Below are positions 25,832 through 37,328 of a stretch of 64,000 nt of DNA, one piece after another. Position 1 is the stretch's first letter; each line of letters opens with the position of its first letter. The notes beneath the pieces were generated by a model. That model made no database searches, had not been told where the DNA came from, and was given only the letters and a program-made list of their open reading frames with translations. Made by a program: the position numbers and the translations under genes. The stretch is from assembly GCA_013368315.1 (NCBI GenBank), contig JAACJM010000012.1:496001-560000 (forward strand), in the 5' to 3' direction. The stretch is from Tetrapyrgos nigripes (taxonomy: Eukaryota; Basidiomycota; Agaricomycetes; Agaricales; Campanellaceae).

Positions 25832-26944
25832 TTTCGAGGACGGATGCGAGTAGCTCGGCGAAGAGAAGAGAAGAGTGCGTCTATGGAAGACGAAGACGAA
25901 GGGAAGAAGACGTGCGTCTGAAGAAATGTTCGGTCATGTCGCAGGTTTTTATACCTCGTAGCTAGTTCAAATTAGCAGACCCATCCTTGTTTTCCACCTG
26001 ATACTCTTGCCAGAGGTGATCGACAACGTGGGGAGATAAAGATGAATGGCGAAAACGCCAACGTGTTTTCGAAAGAAGTGAAAGGCTCACGTTCAGACCT
26101 GGCCAGTGGAGCAAGGGCCGGTACGTGAAGTCGAGGCTAGTCCGATCTACACGAGTTTGTGTACTGTTTAAAACTTCTTGCTGCACATACGATAGAAGAA
26201 TCGGCTGGGTCCGAGGTCTTCCCTTTTCACAGGGGTGTACAGTGCATGTCATGCGTTGTACGTCTTCAGGTGGACGAGAAGTGAAATTTTTGAAAAGCCG
26301 CATAATTCCACAACGGAAAATAAGAAATTCTTGAGCATTGATGAATCTCTGGCAACACGGGAACATCTGCATTTGGCAGGTCTGGCACTGAACAACGGAT
26401 ACGCTGCATCGAGGGGGGTTTCAGCGGGACCTTTTATCCCAAAAGTGTAATCTGTTTCCGGGACTCGGGACACGATGTTGTACATCGTGTTGGGTGTTCT
26501 GAATTCGGATGAAAGGCTTGCAAGATAAGGTAGATTCGATGATGACGCCTTTGTTTTCGCGTACCAGAAGAGGGTCATTTGTTACGAAAAAGGTAGTATT
26601 GGCACTTGAGAGTGGATTTATTGTATCAGAAAAACAAAAAATGGCCTTAAACGATCGGGAGTCAACTAAAGTTTATTCTATGTCTATGAACTTAACTTTA
26701 TTTTTACTCCAGGGCCACCCAAGACATTGTCGCATCCACAGATCTATCCTGCCGCCAAAAATTAAAAAGAGGACAGGGATGCGTGACGGTGGTCATTCGG
26801 GCTCGGAATTGCTCTCCAGCACATGGAAAAATCCTTCATTCTGATTTTTAGATGATAAGATGGCATTAAACATTAATCCTGGTAAGCGTGGACCTCAATC
26901 AATAAAAAAAAGCCAAACGCACCCTTCGGCAGAACTCATTTTGA
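25832..26944. other. 1.1 kb without a recognised gene
   Basis: The longest frame here (minus strand, about 136 codons ending at 25962) has no recognisable domain, no good ATG context and mixed composition. The remainder is A/T-richer sequence between the DUF6593 gene upstream region and the uL11m 3' end. Confidence 0.45.
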
Positions 26945-27443
26945 TCAAGGTACGACTTGCAGCCCCAGTGACCTCGCACTTCCAACAACCATCCGTGCAA
27001 TGTTTTCAAGAGAAAGATGGCTCATATGGTCATCTGCCGACTTGATCTTTGCAATCTCATACACGTGTTTGAGACTGATAGTTCCAAGAATGTCGTGGCC
27101 GGGTCTACCTGTGCCCTTTTCAATACCAGCAGTTTTTTTGAGAAAATAAGACGTAGGAGGCGTTTTGGTGATAAATGTAAACGACCTATCGGGTCGAACG
27201 GTTATGAGAGTGGGAGTTGGAACGCCTGGTTCAATATGTGCTGTTCTGGCGTTGAATTCTTTGCAGAAATCCATAGATTTTACACCACGAGCACCGAGAG
27301 CGGGACCAACTGGAGGAGTTGGAGCTGCTTTTCCAGCAGCAACGAGTAGACGCTAGATGAGAAAGGGTAAGAAGTGTACATGAAAGACGAGAAAAGGGAC
27401 ATACGACGACCTGGTCTCTTGCCTTTCCAGCAGCCTTGGACAT
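26945..27443 (-). CDS. MRPL19: Mitochondrial ribosomal protein uL11m
   Basis: Exon 1 encodes [14 protein letters not shown] standard intron follows, then [20 protein letters not shown], the conserved N-terminal L11 motif. Further on it has [15 protein letters not shown] and [17 protein letters not shown] (conserved K-T-P-P-x-S), with [20 protein letters not shown] in the RNA-binding C-terminal domain, ending [10 protein letters not shown]. Length about 145 residues fits uL11m, which binds the GTPase-associated centre of the large mitochondrial ribosomal subunit. The C-terminal domain carries the GSARSLG signature. The ATG is 91 bp from the divergent M28 peptidase start. Confidence 0.95.
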
Positions 27444-27534
27444 TGTAGTGAGGGAACGCTGGCAAGTCTGGCGCGTCCAAATGCGAAGGCCGAGACCCAC
27501 GTGGTTACGCGTCACAGCTTGTTCCTCAACCAGC

Positions 27535-29598
27535 ATGAAGCTCTTGTCTATTCTTCCTTTCGTTGCCCTTGCAATTGCAGGCCCTCTGGATTTCTCGGGT
27601 CAAGCTCCTCTTGCTGTCGAGGATTCATTCGACTTGGATCTCAATGAGAGGCGGCTAATCCAGTTAGAAGGGCATGACCCTTTGTGGATGTCAGAAAGAG
27701 ACAAGGCTAGAGTTCCCACTTCGTTATAAGCTATCTTTTGACCTGGGTGGATATAGATCAATCTCAAGGCGCAAGGCATCAAGTTCTTCGACATGTGAGC
27801 GAATCATTTGGACATTTGTATCGTCATGGTGTAACTCCTCTTCCGTTCTTAGTACAGACACTCAGGAACTACATTTCACGGCGTCTCCAGCTATGAATAC
27901 TCAGCGTTCGGTGATGTCCACCCCAGAAATGAGCTCAATCTGACCCAATGTCTACAGGCACTTATCCAGCACCCAATAGTACAGAGAAAGTCCGACCCAT
28001 CTTGAAGACCTTGTCAAGTGATGGACCCAAGAAGAATTTGGAAAAGTTCACAAGTTTCCGTACCAGGCGTATGCTTTCATCTTTTTCCGTGCCACTTGCC
28101 CTCGCTCAATCTTAGCTCAGATTATCGCAGTGACGTAAAAGCTTCCCGTTAGCGTGCAATGTGCTCAGTTGACGAATAGTGTCCAGACCGGAAAGCAGAG
28201 TCAGCAGTGGCTCTTGTCCAAAATCTCCGAGGTACCTTCTGACCAGAACCATTACACTTTCGGAGATTTCTGATTGAAACTACCCGCAGATAACAGCAGA
28301 GTATGCTGGACAAGCAATGAAGGACCGGGTCCTGATACACGAGTACAATCATCCATGGGGACAGAACTCTATAGTTGAGTTGCCTTTTCTTGAAGGGGTG
28401 TTCATTGCTTACTCCAGGTGCAGATCGCCAGAATTCAAGGCTCTTCCACTACGGATGATGGCGTTGTCATCATTTCCGCTCACCAGGACAGGTGAGAGTC
28501 ACTAATAGAGCAACTGTTTTTCTTCCTTTGTTGACGCATACATAGTACCAACTTGGTATGACATTTCTAGCAAGCTCTGAAATTACCACTGACCATTCTG
28601 AAGTGGCCCTTCCTCCCGGCACCCGGTATGATATCGTTCTTTGAGGCTCTTTCGTTCCGACTGACACTCTACGACTCACAGGAGCGGATGGTATGCAGTT
28701 TACTCCTGATATTCTTTACGTTGACATTGACCAAAGTTTTCCCGAAGATGACGGGTCTGGCAGCGTCACAATTCTGGAATCTTACCGTGCTCTCATTGCC
28801 GCTGACTTCCAGCCTGTTAATTCTGTCGAGTTCCATTGGTACAGCGCCGAGGTAGCTTCACAGATAGCTCATTTTGAAAAGTCCTGACGTTTGCTATAGG
28901 AAGGAGGTCTTCTCGGGTCGCAAGCCGTTGCAAAGAGCTATCAGGCAGATGGTGTCAATGTGATTGCAATGAGCCAGGTACGTATATTTATCACTCGCAC
29001 GACCTCAAGTTATTTGAACTACGAGAAAATCTAGTTCGACATGACCGCTTGGGTTAAGGTAAAGTTGATCCATACGTAGCAGCTGGCGCCTCTCTTTCAA
29101 ACCACTTCTCCCCATAGCGAGGAACAAATGAAGAAGTCGGGGTTATTACCGACTACACTGACCCTGCTTTGACAAACTTCAACAAGCAGCTGATCGAGAC
29201 GTATTTGGATATCCCCTTTGTTGAGACCAAATGTGGATACGCTTGCAGTGATCAGTGAGTTCTTCCAAGTGTCCCTTATGCATTCTTTAACCTTTTCCTT
29301 GTTTAGTGCGTCATGGGGGAAGGCAGGATATCCCTCCGTGTTCACCATAGGTGCGTTAATATCCTCGGGATTGTTGAAACCTACTTCATTCCTTTTCAAT
29401 GCAGAGAGTTCCTTTGAGAACAGCAACAAGAACATTCATTCCACAAATGAGTAAGGTTTCCGCGTTCCTGTCTAAATGACGCTAACAGGATAATCTAGTC
29501 GTATCGATATCTCCGACGAGTTTTCCTTCAGCCACATGCTGGAATTCTCCAAGCTTGCTGTAGCATTCGCTGTCGAGCTGGGCGGTTGGACTAAATAA
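27535..29598 (+). CDS. Secreted M28 aminopeptidase (leucine aminopeptidase type)
   Basis: A signal peptide ([16 protein letters not shown]) precedes a propeptide (about residues 17-85). The mature enzyme carries the M28 zinc ligands in order: His in IISAHQDS, Asp in PGADDDGSG, the Glu pair in [12 protein letters not shown], Asp in AMSQFDMTAW and His in NKNIHSTND. The disulfide-like pair is in [11 protein letters not shown]. The protein ends ELGGWTK. At least twelve introns are needed. Two exons are tiny: 28546-28555 (10 nt) and 28682-28690 (9 nt), the second lying inside the zinc-binding segment. All expected motifs join in frame, so the gene looks intact. It removes N-terminal residues, probably leucine-like, from external peptides for nutrition. 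Confidence 0.9.
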
Positions 29599-30671
29599 TG
29601 GGATAAACTATTCCACTTCTTGGATTCCGAACACTCTAATGACTAGCTTATGACCTTTGATAGACTTCATTTAGTGTGAGCCATCCTTTGGAGAAGACAC
29701 AGGCTGTGGGCTTGGACTCCATGTAACGCTTGCTTCGGACCGACCAAGGAGGCCTAAATGTTCCTTCCGAATGAGAAGGAACACTGTCAGCACATCGATG
29801 ATCGGGAGGATTAGATGAAGATCTAACTGAGGCCAGGACCAACTGAAGTCTAGGAGACGTAAAATCCACGTTTCGTTCTCAGCGAAAGTGTAGGAAAACG
29901 CGTCTTCAATACCAGCTGTCCAACATCACGACTTGCAAACATACTGATACTCTGCACTCAACATTGGTCCGGGTTTCCGAAGCACATTGCAGATTATGCC
30001 AATCAACTTGAAAAACGCCAGCCAGGTGATATCATACTATAGGCTTTGAGGCCTAGTTCTGAGGCGGCCGTGCTGTTGGCTAGTGAAGGCTGCTACTTTG
30101 AAGACAACTGAGATCTGGACCAGACCGCATGTAGTACCAAGTACCTACTATATAGGTATACTTATCGCGTCATACAGAGACGCAAAGTTGCGAAAGATAG
30201 ATATATACTAAGATAGATAGATTGATTGATACACCCCAAGTGGCAGAGTCTAAAAGGCTTTCCGTTCTTTGCAATTGCTACCAGTATGGTTTCGAGCTAG
30301 CTATACTAATCTTTATGCATTCGTTTAGGAACACACAAAGAAGTTCATTGTCCATGGCCAGTGCTGGGATCTTTTCATATGTGACCCTGTCGGTGCCAGG
30401 GAAGACTCGAGATGGTCCTCAATATGTGCTTTTCCTTCCTCAATATCTTCAGCTGTCAGGAGTCTGTTCAATACTGGGAAGCGAGAAGACTGATCTGGGA
30501 AGTACCTGTTGTGGCAGAAGCTTATCCACTTGATAGTACATGCATTTTCCGAAGTCAGGAACTGCCTGGCCGGTTCTCAGAAATAGGGTGGGGAGCGTGG
30601 CATCAATTTCGCATAATGACGGTTTTCATTTGCGTTCCGTTTACGCCGATCAGCTTGTATTCTCTCCTTCC
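29599..30671. other. 1.07 kb without a recognised gene
   Basis: Only unsupported short frames are present. A small GATA-rich microsatellite (repeats of AGATAGAT) lies at about 30198-30232. The right part must contain the promoter of the small membrane-protein gene at 30672. Confidence 0.45.
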
Positions 30672-31246
30672 ATGTCTTCGTCATCTACCGCTCGACTCCG
30701 CCGTGAAGAAGATGTCAAGAGGGCAGGTGAAATCCAGGCCGAGGCAGCCATCATAGTTCGTCAAATCCCCCGTCTCATGCCATAGCCAACCGGGTTCATG
30801 TTCACGAAAAATTTTTGTTGCGATTGTTTTGTAGGGCGGTCTAAGAATGGGAGCGATAGGTCTCGGGTTGGAGATCATTCTCCATCATACTTGGCCTGCA
30901 TTTCGGTCAGTTCTATGTATTTTAACCCTACGCATCTGTACTCACCCTAACATACGTAGTCGCCAACGCTTACCTTTCAAAGCATATCTACTGTCGGGAT
31001 GTACGTTTTACAACCTCTCTCGCATTGGGACTATATACTGAATGAACCTCAGTCATCATGACTGGACTGGTCTTCGGAGCTGAGGGTGCTCTCTTGAAGC
31101 ACGAAGCACAACGAAGACAGGAGGAAAACATGTTACGCAGACAAGCTCGGCTGGAACTCTCGCAAAGGGGAATAATACCAACGGAGACTGAGATAACGAG
31201 ATGGATGACGGAGAGATCTTCACAGTCAGATTCTGCATCGTCGTGA
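30672..31246 (+). CDS. Small two-span membrane protein, unknown function
   Basis: Four exons join MSSSSTARLRREEDVKRAGE...AEAAII with GGLRMGAIGLGLEIILHHTW, RRQRLPFKAYLLSG and FIMTGLVFGAEGALLKHEAQ. A charged, coiled C-terminus ends ERSSQSDSASS. Two hydrophobic helices separated by a basic loop are seen, followed by an Arg/Glu/Gln-rich helix (RRQEENMLRRQARLELSQR). The topology recalls HIG1/Rcf2-like proteins of the respiratory supercomplex, but I see no defining motif, so this is a suggestion only. Length about 125 residues. Confidence 0.6.
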
Positions 31247-31465
31247 TCCTTTCCATTGCACAAAAGATGGTCATTTCGCCGCTTTGCCAATAAGTTTTAT
31301 ACCTGAATGCTAACACAGATACATTGACGGTCATATATACGAGAACGTTACACTTATTGAAGTTATTACTTCATCGTTATTATACAGCAGTAATAGAACA
31401 AAGTACATTGCCTTCCTCAGAAGAATTTGGCCTCGATTTATCCTAGCATCCTCGGAGTAAGTACC

Positions 31466-33482
31466 TCATACTGGCAGCTGTTCTATAACTTCATGGATTT
31501 TCGGCCGGTTAGACGCTTGCAGTTTCCAGCACTTGGTCAACAATGGCCAGAGATTATCATCAAGCCCCCTCTGGACAACTCTCGGGTCGGGGGGCCTCTC
31601 TGGGAATTGTCCTTGCGAGGACCTAATGACAACCTCTGTCGTGTGTTTGATATTTCCGTACGGCTGTTGGTGCGTGAAGAGCTATAAATAATCCCAGATA
31701 GACGTCATTACGTGGTGAGCCGAAAGTTGAAAAACGTTACACTCACTTCAAGCACAGTCATCGCGTACGCATAGATATCTGACATGATGGATAACCTGCC
31801 TTCGCCAACGCAAACCTCGGGTGCAAACCACCTGTAAGAATCTGCAACTCCTCGGCTTTGAGTGAAGGGAATGCCAGTGATGTCCTCGACTATCTGTAAC
31901 AGTAATTAATATCGGTATTAGTGTCTCAGCGAAAAAGGGAGTAAACACACCTGCGCAAGACCAAAATCTGCTAAAAGAGGGTTGCCCCGTGCATCAATGA
32001 CTATGTTAGCCTGAAAAGAAGTCAGTTCGAGGCCACGGCAGGCAGTCTGCTACACGTCACGTACAGCTTTAATGTCGCCATGCACAACAGGCGGTTCCAT
32101 CTCGTGCAGAACCTTGATGCCGAGTGCAATACCTTTTACCTGGGGGACTTGAGCAACAGAAGTATGATGAAAAGCTATTCAATACATACCATGAGTGGAT
32201 AGTTCACCGACAGATCAAATTTCTTAACATAGGAGAGTGCTGATCCATTTTGCTGCCAGGGGCTCACCATATATCTGAAAAGAAGGCGTTGCGTGAGATG
32301 GAACAAAACACAAAGGAAAAGAAAACATACGGAAACGGTCCATCATTCTGACAGAAGCCATAGAATGGGAGGACATAACGCCCACGGTCAACTTTCCATA
32401 TCTCTGCCCAAACCTTTACTTCCCTCATAAACCGTCGCAAAGAATGTTCGTTGGAGTTGACAGCACGGACAACCTTGATGGCGACCTTCTCACGTTGTAG
32501 ATAGAGCCCTTCATAGATGTCCATTGCTGCTGTCCCACTAACTGGGAATTGTCCAATCCTAGTGACTTCTCCAGAATTGAGGTGGAGGTCAGGTAAAATC
32601 TCGTTGGACTGGAGTTGGAGTTGATAGAGATTACTGGACAGTCCGTTGTGAGTTCTGTCGGCCGTATGCTTGTTTTCGCTCATGGTCTGCAAATTTGTTT
32701 CTTATAAGCAACTGCGAAAGGAGAAGATAAGCCAACACTGACCAACTGCATCATCTCCATCATCTTCGTCAATAGACCAGTCTGATCGTTCATCGTCAAT
32801 TGCAACATCTCGTTTGCGTTCTGTATCTCGGAAAGGTACTCTACAATTTCTTGATGATCGAGTTTTGCGTTGGTGGCGAATTCCTCTTGCCATTGGTTTA
32901 TTTCGACTTGAGATACAATCTAGAGCGCGTTATGGTGGAATAAGATGGTAAATGAGCAATACCACTCACTGAGAATTTGGTCAAGCAATCTGAGATTGCA
33001 GCATGACAGTTTTCGATATCATGTTTGATCTCAGACTGCCGTACAAAGGCGTCGAATTTCTTCAGCGTGGTCCACCCATGCATTCTGATCTTCACGTCGA
33101 GAAGACAGCTAAGCAAACGTGTTAAGCGCTTCAACGGCCATGCACGTTTTACGACTTACTTGTTGATAGCCTCGAGGGAATCCCTCAAACCTCCAGAAAT
33201 GTTCTTTGCTTCAGTCTCCTTTGCCGTCAAGAGCAATCGATGACATCGGTCCCGTAGTTGCCTAGCTTCATGCCTTGAAGAATAGCTCTAACTAGGAACA
33301 ATGGAAAGAGGCCAAACAGAAGCAACATGCCTGTTCGTAGTAACATTTTCGCAACACTCTATAATGCCGCAGAGTATCTCTGCGCCAAGGCACAGACCAG
33401 GGAATGGCGCAAACTGAGCAGTGATCTGGGCCATAGTTTTGCCCAACGAGGTCGCTAGGGGGACAGCAGGGGAACCGTGCAT
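31466..33482 (-). CDS. MLKL-like protein kinase: N-terminal helical domain plus TKL kinase
   Basis: The N-terminus ([20 protein letters not shown]) leads into helices of a HeLo/MLKL-like or CC-type bundle: [40 protein letters not shown], a stretch around [15 protein letters not shown] and [21 protein letters not shown] linker of amphipathic helices ([26 protein letters not shown]) follows, then a kinase domain: VAIKVVR (Lys), [13 protein letters not shown] (HGD for HRD), LADFGLAQI (DFG), RWFAPEV (APE), and final [14 protein letters not shown]. The glycine-rich loop ([12 protein letters not shown]) is weak, but catalytic residues are present, so it is likely active. The first intron (33274-33330) has a GC donor. 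MLKL-type proteins permeabilise membranes in regulated cell death; that role here is inference. Confidence 0.82.
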
Positions 33483-33595
33483 TGCGAGTAGAGGGAAGAA
33501 ACGCCGTTGTAGCGAATAGACAGAGGGTTATATGAGAGCAGCATGATGCTGTTGAGGAGCTGTGCAGATTTAGACGCTGAGGAGAAGAAGAAGGG

Positions 33596-34655
33596 ATGGC
33601 TGCAGTAACACAGCCTGCAATGCTTTCTCTTCTTCCTTGTGACGACCTTGAGCTGCCTAAATTCAAATCTTTGCTGGTAAAGGGTCCTTATCACCCTTCT
33701 GCCCCATCCATCTGGCTTTATCACATACTGCCTGCAATGATAATTATATTACTCTTCTGCTGTCCGCAGTGCAAGTCGCCGATATTCTCAAAGACTACAA
33801 TGATCACTGGCTGAACACCCACTCCGGGCATGGAACGCTTTCTCAAGTTTCCTCTCGAATAAAGATGTTGTACGTCCCATCTTCACCTTTATCTGCCATT
33901 ATTCTTTGCAAACGTTTCTTTACAGCTATCCTCCGTCACCAGCCCACCTCGCAGTGCTCTTATCTCTTTTTCATACCACTTCATCATCAGAATCTCGGTT
34001 CTACCATTCTCATGTCACCCTGCATGCCGCTCCATCTCTGATCATACTGCACGAACTATCTTCCTACTTTCTCCCTCAAGTCGATTCCCAACCAACTTCG
34101 TATGTATCTGCCATTTCTCGCGCTCTTCACTCGTTACAACCTAGTCCTCAAACATCAAAGGCATACATGGACACTGGCCTCATACCTCACTCTTGTGATG
34201 CGCACCTTTTCTCTAGTTGCCCAATGGACCAGTCAAGTCGAATCACCCACCATGGTTGCGCTCTTTGATTCCCAAATTGACCGACTGAAATTGCCAGTGC
34301 TCAAGTTCCCTACTGCACCTTATGATCGTCTCCGTGCACAAGAGAAATCTATGCGAACAGAAGAAGTCGCGTCATTCTTGAACAAATACTTTGAGTGGCT
34401 AGCTAGCGCTGAATGTGGTTAGTTGTCTTTGTCGTGAAGGCTAGATTATTTTCTGATATGGTTACGCTAGAGGATATGCAAACCCAGTCTGATCCTCAAG
34501 AGGAGAGCTCGTCAAAGAGGATGCGATTGCGGTTTACGCGACATGGTTCTCAAAATGTCTCTGTTACATGGTCATGGATAGAACGGCGTTTCAAAGAACC
34601 TGATAGTGGGCAGTTGTGTACAGAATTTGTAGATTTGCAGCAACGAGATATGTAG
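33596..34655 (+). CDS. Hypothetical protein with possible RecA-like fold
   Basis: The gene is divergent from the kinase (113 bp between ATGs). Exons join as MAAVTQPAMLSLLPCDDLEL..., then VQVADILKDYNDHWLNTHSG, then PAHLAVLLSLFHTT...YHSHVTLHAAPSLIILHELS, and (after a 61-nt intron, acceptor near 34162) HTWTLASYLTLVMRTFSLVA...TMVALFDSQIDRL. The last exon begins EDMQTQSDPQEE and ends VDLQQRDM. The run hydrophobic strand + acidic turn (SLIILHE), long helix, then strand (MVALFDS) and the C-terminal RLRF...VSVTWSWIERR pair recalls RecA-like Psy3/SWSAP1-type recombination mediators. There is no visible Walker A. The splice between exons 1 and 2 is uncertain. Identity is a low-confidence idea. Confidence 0.6.
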
Positions 34656-34892
34656 GATAGATCTTGTATTTGTAGGCTCTTTACGTTCTGCTTTGGCAAC
34701 TCTCCGATTATCATCATCAGAATCTCTTCAGAGGATATCTAATTTCTTCCTAAGAATACAGACGACCGATATTGTATATATATATATGCTGCATTATCAT
34801 GAGTGGTAACTGCTTGTTGAGTGAGATATATGAGTCCATGATGGTATGTAAGGCTACGAATGCAAAACAGAGTCCAGAAAACATTCAAAAAA

Positions 34893-37141
34893 TCAATAAT
34901 GTGAGAAGGCGGGGTCAGGCTAGAAAGTTTAAACCGTCAATAGTCATTCTGGCAAAGTCCAAGTACATCGATACTTACATGATACAAAGTGCCACTGACA
35001 CTTGGAGGAGGAGGCGGTGGTGGTATGTCTTGCGGATAAAAATTCGATTGTAGCGGTCCACGCGGATATTGAGTCTGGCCAAGCTGGGGAACTGAAGCAG
35101 ATTCAGGTATAGCATACTGTTCATTAGGATGAGGCAAGAAAGAAGGACGTGGTTGGAACTTCGGCGGGTTTGGAGGTGGTTGGGGAAGACTGGCTCGACG
35201 GATAGGAGTACGAGTATTATTGAACTGAGGTGGAGGCGGTGGAGGGGCTGGTAGTGGAACACCTGGCTGAGGAGAATGAGATTGCGGTGAAGGTGGAAGA
35301 GAAGCTCGCGAACGAGGGGGAGGGACTGGTAGCGAGGAAGGAAGTGGTGGCGGAGGAGGAATCGAGGGAATACCGTTGGATGTTGAGGCAATATGAGAAG
35401 GACTATAATGTTGGTTACCAGAAGGCGGCACTGGGAAGGGCGGCAAAACTGGAGCCGGAGGTCCCTGTGGCTGAGGTAGAGGTCTGGATCCACCAGGTCC
35501 AGTACTAGACGTGAGAGGAGCTTCGTTGTATCCTTCATTGTACCCAGAATGCGGTTCTGGGCCGCAAGATGGCCGGGCACAGGAAGAGCATGTGACGGTA
35601 TGTACTGCTGTGGCGGAGGAGCAGAGACAGTTCCATAAGTAGGGTAGTAAGAGTCTGGCATTTGTACAAAGGAGCTCGACTGAGGAACCTGTGAATGGGA
35701 CGGGGGAAGTGGTGTCTGTGATGGTGGGGGATAGGCTGTCTGATTGGAGAAATGTGACTGCTCGTAGCCAGGAGCTGGAGTGTGGGACGAAGGAGTGAAA
35801 CCCGAAGACTCGGAGGAGACGAAGCTCGAAGAGCTCGGTAGTGGCACAAAGCCTGAAGATGAAGCCGGAATACTGAAGCGAGGCCCACGACTGGGAGGAA
35901 GTGGCGGCGGCTGAGGTTGGGGCTGATATCCTTGATCATGCTGGTAGGGTGGTTGGGTGTACGACGGATGGCTAGAGATAGTACTTTGATGGCTAGAAAT
36001 AGTACTTTGATGGTAAGAAGGTCCAGTAGGAGTTACTGGTCTATCATAGAAACTGGATGTAGACTCGTAAACTTGTGATGACTGAGAGGAAAATGATGAG
36101 AAACCCGTAGAAGAGCTTCGCCTGATGCTCTGAGGTAGCTATAAAAGTACTGAGAAGGAATAATAAAGCGAACAATTCAGAAGACGTACAGGAAGACTAC
36201 TCTCTCTTCGCCCTCGTTGTGCGACACCAAATTCGGAGAAATTCTGACTGAGTGCCTCGACGGGATCATTTTGGTTTTCGTAGGGTGCCTGATACAAATC
36301 AAGCCCAGCTAAGGAAGTAGAGGCTTGCACATAAGAAGAATATGAATCTGACTGTCGGCGGGAATGATTTTGTAAAGCACTCGTTGATACGACTCTGTTT
36401 GACTGGCCATTTTCTGGGTGCTCTACGAATGATCCCGGCCCTGCGTAAAGTTGACTATTCTTGGGAATCGTCTGGGTAGCCTTTTTCTTTGGAGGAGGCT
36501 CAGGCTCCTGTATGGAAAGTAAACGGAGTCAGATTAAAGCAAGGAACGAAGGTTTGGGTACGCACGTTGGACCAGAAAGTCATCTCCAAATAGACTTTAC
36601 CCGCAAACCTATCCTTCGCCATCAAGGTGTACCATTCTGTATATCATACACTCAAATCAGAACTCCAACGAAGAAAACAGCTATCTTACCATCAGTCTCT
36701 CCCTTGGTTAAGACTTCCCGGAGATCTACCGACGAGTCGCCAATGAAATCAGGTTCACGTATGTCATCCGCATAGCATGCCAACTTCATTGTGTTTCCGC
36801 CTTTGACCTTCTTGGGAGCTGTATGATCCTTTGGTGGCAGAGGAGGAGGGGTTCCATTGGCACCGGCAGGAAGTGGATCAACGTCCTCATAGATGGTAAA
36901 TCGAACTTCCTCGTCCCATTCTGGATGTTGGCCACCCCGTTTCAGAGCTTTAGTTCGTTTTGTTTCACCGTTGAACGTCACGGCACAATACGGATCTTGC
37001 TTTCCTATGTGTCTTTTGTTGGGAAGATGGTTCTGACAATTACGATGAGTTTGGTGGATGTCTCAGGAGACGCGATATATGACATACAGCTTTGAGAATG
37101 ACAACCACCAGGGTGCCGATTTCGCGAGGAGTGGAAGACAT
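34893..37141 (-). CDS. C2-domain protein with long proline-rich tail (Inn1/Fic1-like)
   Basis: An N-terminal C2 domain is assembled from short exons: MSSTPREIGTLVVVILKA, NHLPNKRHIGKQDPYCAVTF, QHPEWDEEVRFTIYEDV, ADDIREPDFIGDSSVDL, EWYTLMAKDRFAGKVYLEMT. The remaining 500 or so residues are Ser/Pro/Tyr/Gln-rich with many PxxP and poly-Pro runs. This is the architecture of cytokinesis ingression proteins Inn1/Fic1, which bind the ring through C2 and SH3 partners through PxxP. A 21-nt tandem repeat (HQSTISS twice) lies near 35990. Around 35490-35600 the frame changes between two coding-like stretches; an intron of about 107 nt (donor after APPPQ, acceptor TCTAG before TGPGGS) restores it. Alternative end at 34937 if the last intron is not used. 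Confidence 0.75.
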
Positions 37142-37328
37142 GATGGAGGATCAAAGTGGGAAGGAGAGAGTGGGAGAGATCATAAAACGAAGGGCTATAT
37201 GTACCTTCCTGGCCCTGCAATGACCGTTTCAAGCCTGAGCGCTTCAAATCAAATTTACCCATGTTTTGTTATGCCACTCAATATGTCAACGTCATCTCAT
37301 GCTACATGCTTTACACTACTCTCATTGA

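Noticed and set aside
25962..26372. 136-codon minus-strand frame
   Set aside because: No domain, no splice-linked continuation and composition unlike nearby genes.
30198..30232. GATA-type microsatellite as a regulatory element
   Set aside because: A short simple repeat with no supporting context.
30672..31246. Firm HIG1/Rcf2 assignment of the small membrane protein
   Set aside because: Only topology agrees; the family motif was not found.
31247..31465. A further kinase exon beyond the stop at 31466
   Set aside because: The only available intron would be about 30 nt and gives no conserved sequence.
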